Assembly (NCBI GenBank): GCA_008975185.1
Contig: BFAU01000169.1
Span: 1-5,520 of the forward strand
Direction of reading: 5' to 3'
DNA: 5,520 bases
Source of the DNA: a bacterium MnTg04
GTDB lineage: Bacteria; Pseudomonadota; Gammaproteobacteria; Steroidobacterales; MnTg04
Positions 4,421 through 5,520 of this stretch are shown one piece after another (position 1 is the first letter of the stretch; each line of letters starts with the position of its first letter). Made by a program: the position numbers and the translations under genes. The notes beneath the pieces are model-generated. The model worked only from the letters and a program-made list of their open reading frames with translations, did not search any database and was not told where the DNA came from.

Positions 4421-5152
4421 ATGAATGCGTTTCGGCTCGCCTGCCTGCTGCTGCTGATTCCGCTGATGATGGGCGCTGCCGCCTATCAGCGGGTCCAGGT
4501 GCAGGATCCCTATATGGATCTGCATACGGGGCCGGGGCGTGGTTTCCCGGCTGTTCAGGTCATCGAGCGCGGCGAATGGGTGGAGATACTCAAGCGCAAA
4601 ACGGACTGGTTCAAGATCAGGAGCGGGCAAGGCAAGGAAGGATGGGCGCACAGAAGCCAGATGGAGAAAACGCTGACAGAAGCGGGCGTAGAGAAAAACT
4701 TTCGCGATGTCCTGATGGACGACTATCTGAGCCGCCGTCTCGAGATAGGATTTGCGGCTGGCCGTTTTGACGGTGACCCATCGCTAACGGTGCGCACCAG
4801 TTACCGGTTCAACAATTTTATCATCGGCGAATTCAATCTCAGCCAGGTATCGGGTGTTTTTTCCAGTTCCAGAATAGCCGACATCAATGTGCAGATTGCG
4901 CCTTACAGTGACAACCGTTTCTCACCGTATTTCAACCTTGGCTTCGGCCACTTCAGGAATGAACCGAAGGCAACCCTGGTAAACGCGGTGGATACCAGCG
5001 CGACAACGGCGGTGGTCGGCGTCGGCCTGCGCGTATACCTGACCCGGCGATTCATCGTCAGGGCCGACTTCAAAGACTATGTCGTGATGATAGATGCAGA
5101 CAGGAACGAGGAATTTCAGCAATGGATGACCGGGTTTTCATTTTTTTTCTGA
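4421..5152 (+). CDS. SH3b domain plus outer-membrane beta-barrel protein
   Basis: The protein has 243 residues. ATG 4421 is chosen because it gives a compact signal peptide: MNAFR, then a Leu-rich core ending MMGAAA, with likely cleavage at AAA-YQ. An in-frame ATG at 4385 would add 12 polar residues before it. Residues about 25-82 are a bacterial SH3 domain (DLHTGPGRGF, VEILKRKTDWFKI, GWAHRS), a fold often used to hold peptidoglycan or other envelope partners. Residues about 106-243 are alternating amphipathic strands (RRLEIGFAAGRF, SLTVRTSYRF, SPYFNLGFGHF, VVGVGLRVYL, FIVRADFKDY). The chain ends in WMTGFSFFF, with the C-terminal Phe expected of BAM-assembled barrels. About eight strands fit the length. 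The architecture resembles the 'outer membrane beta-barrel domain' proteins first noted in myxobacteria and also found in gammaproteobacteria. The Shine-Dalgarno site is weak (GGAAA, 4412-4416). The function is not known. Position suggests anchoring or porin-like support for the haem lipoproteins. Confidence 0.8.
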   Translation: MNAFRLACLLLLIPLMMGAAAYQRVQVQDPYMDLHTGPGRGFPAVQVIERGEWVEILKRKTDWFKIRSGQGKEGWAHRSQMEKTLTEAGVEKNFRDVLMDDYLSRRLEIGFAAGRFDGDPSLTVRTSYRFNNFIIGEFNLSQVSGVFSSSRIADINVQIAPYSDNRFSPYFNLGFGHFRNEPKATLVNAVDTSATTAVVGVGLRVYLTRRFIVRADFKDYVVMIDADRNEEFQQWMTGFSFFF

Positions 5153-5154
5153 GG
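5151..5154 (+). promoter_or_regulatory. Ribosome binding site overlapping the upstream stop codon
   Basis: GAGG, continuing as GAGGCGAG, shares its first two bases with the TGA of the SH3b-barrel gene and lies seven bases before ATG 5162. This arrangement implies co-translation of the two barrel genes from one mRNA. Confidence 0.65.
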
Positions 5155-5161
5155 CGAGACA

Positions 5162-5520
5162 ATGTTTAATCAAGGATTCGGCAAAATATCTGCATTGTTA
5201 CTTCTGACCAGCTTCCTGGCCACCGGATGCAGCCTGCTTCCCGGGCGGGGGAACGATCGGCAGCCGCAGGAATTGCCGCTCGAAGAAGCGCCGGGCCAGG
5301 TGATCGCTCCGGCTGTGGAACGGCGCGACATCAGCGTGCCAAAAATCGACACGGAGAACTGGGAAATCGGCCTGTACGCCGGCGTGCTCAGCGTGGATGA
5401 TTTTGGTTCGCGAGCCATTTACGTCGTGCGCGCGACTTATCACGTCAGCGAGGATTTTTTCATGGAATGCGCCTATGCGGCGTCTACAGTCGTGGATACC
5501 AATTTCAGGAACATCGGCCT
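5162..5520 (+). CDS. Outer-membrane beta-barrel-domain lipoprotein, N-terminal part
   Basis: The gene runs off the right edge; 119 complete codons are visible. A lipoprotein signal (MFNQGFGK, a Leu-rich core, lipobox ATGC with Cys23) is followed by a Pro/Glu/Gln-rich linker (about 24-65). Amphipathic strands then begin (NWEIGLYAGVLSV, AIYVVRATYHV, FFMECAYAAS). The TENWEIGLYAG start and the TYHVSEDFFMECAY block resemble the first strands of the same 'outer membrane beta-barrel domain' family as the upstream gene (compare RRLEIGFAAG). The two are probably diverged paralogues with different N-terminal anchors: SH3b in one, a lipid in the other. Only nine bases separate the genes, so they form one operon. 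The function is unknown. Confidence 0.72.
   Translation, partial: MFNQGFGKISALLLLTSFLATGCSLLPGRGNDRQPQELPLEEAPGQVIAPAVERRDISVPKIDTENWEIGLYAGVLSVDDFGSRAIYVVRATYHVSEDFFMECAYAASTVVDTNFRNIG

Noticed and set aside
1..5520. CRISPR array, tRNA, rRNA, insertion sequence or att site
   Set aside because: No regularly spaced repeats, cloverleaf, rRNA blocks, transposase or terminal inverted repeats with target duplications were seen.

Overview
The window looks like part of a proteobacterial genome, most likely a gammaproteobacterium from a metagenome or environmental isolate. GC is moderately high, two lipoproteins sit next to an outer-membrane barrel with a C-terminal Phe, and a sigma-54-type promoter and a class I c-di-GMP riboswitch are present. 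The taxonomic call is an inference from style and gene content. No marker gene is present.

Layout. All recognisable genes are on the + strand. Bases 2-208 are the 3' end of an ApbE-type FAD:protein FMN transferase. Bases 209-890 carry no convincing gene but are rich in regulatory structure: inverted repeats (271-313, 327-363), a near-consensus sigma-54 promoter (473-488), a long hairpin (518-557), a terminator-like hairpin (565-590), a short tandem repeat (640-657), a class I c-di-GMP riboswitch (core 667-739, P1 out to 653-753) and a possible attenuator hairpin (827-855). Then follow four exported-protein genes: a large lipoprotein related to the hydrazine synthase alpha subunit family with three CXXCH haem sites (891-3758), a small lipoprotein with one CX4CH haem-like site (3792-4310), an SH3b-plus-beta-barrel outer-membrane protein (4421-5152), and the start of a second barrel-type lipoprotein (5162 to the window end).

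How they may work together. Two predicted haem lipoproteins share a haem-domain plan, and two predicted outer-membrane barrel proteins lie directly downstream. A maturase that attaches FMN covalently to exported redox proteins lies upstream. A coherent but unproven reading is a cell-envelope electron-transfer or oxidoreductase module whose expression is set by c-di-GMP and perhaps by a sigma-54 activator. The large protein resembles anammox HzsA in fold order and motif spacing. It lacks the tyrosine expected at the active-site haem (family fact recalled, not looked up), it carries an extra haem domain, and no hzsB or hzsC gene lies in the window. It should therefore not be called a hydrazine synthase.
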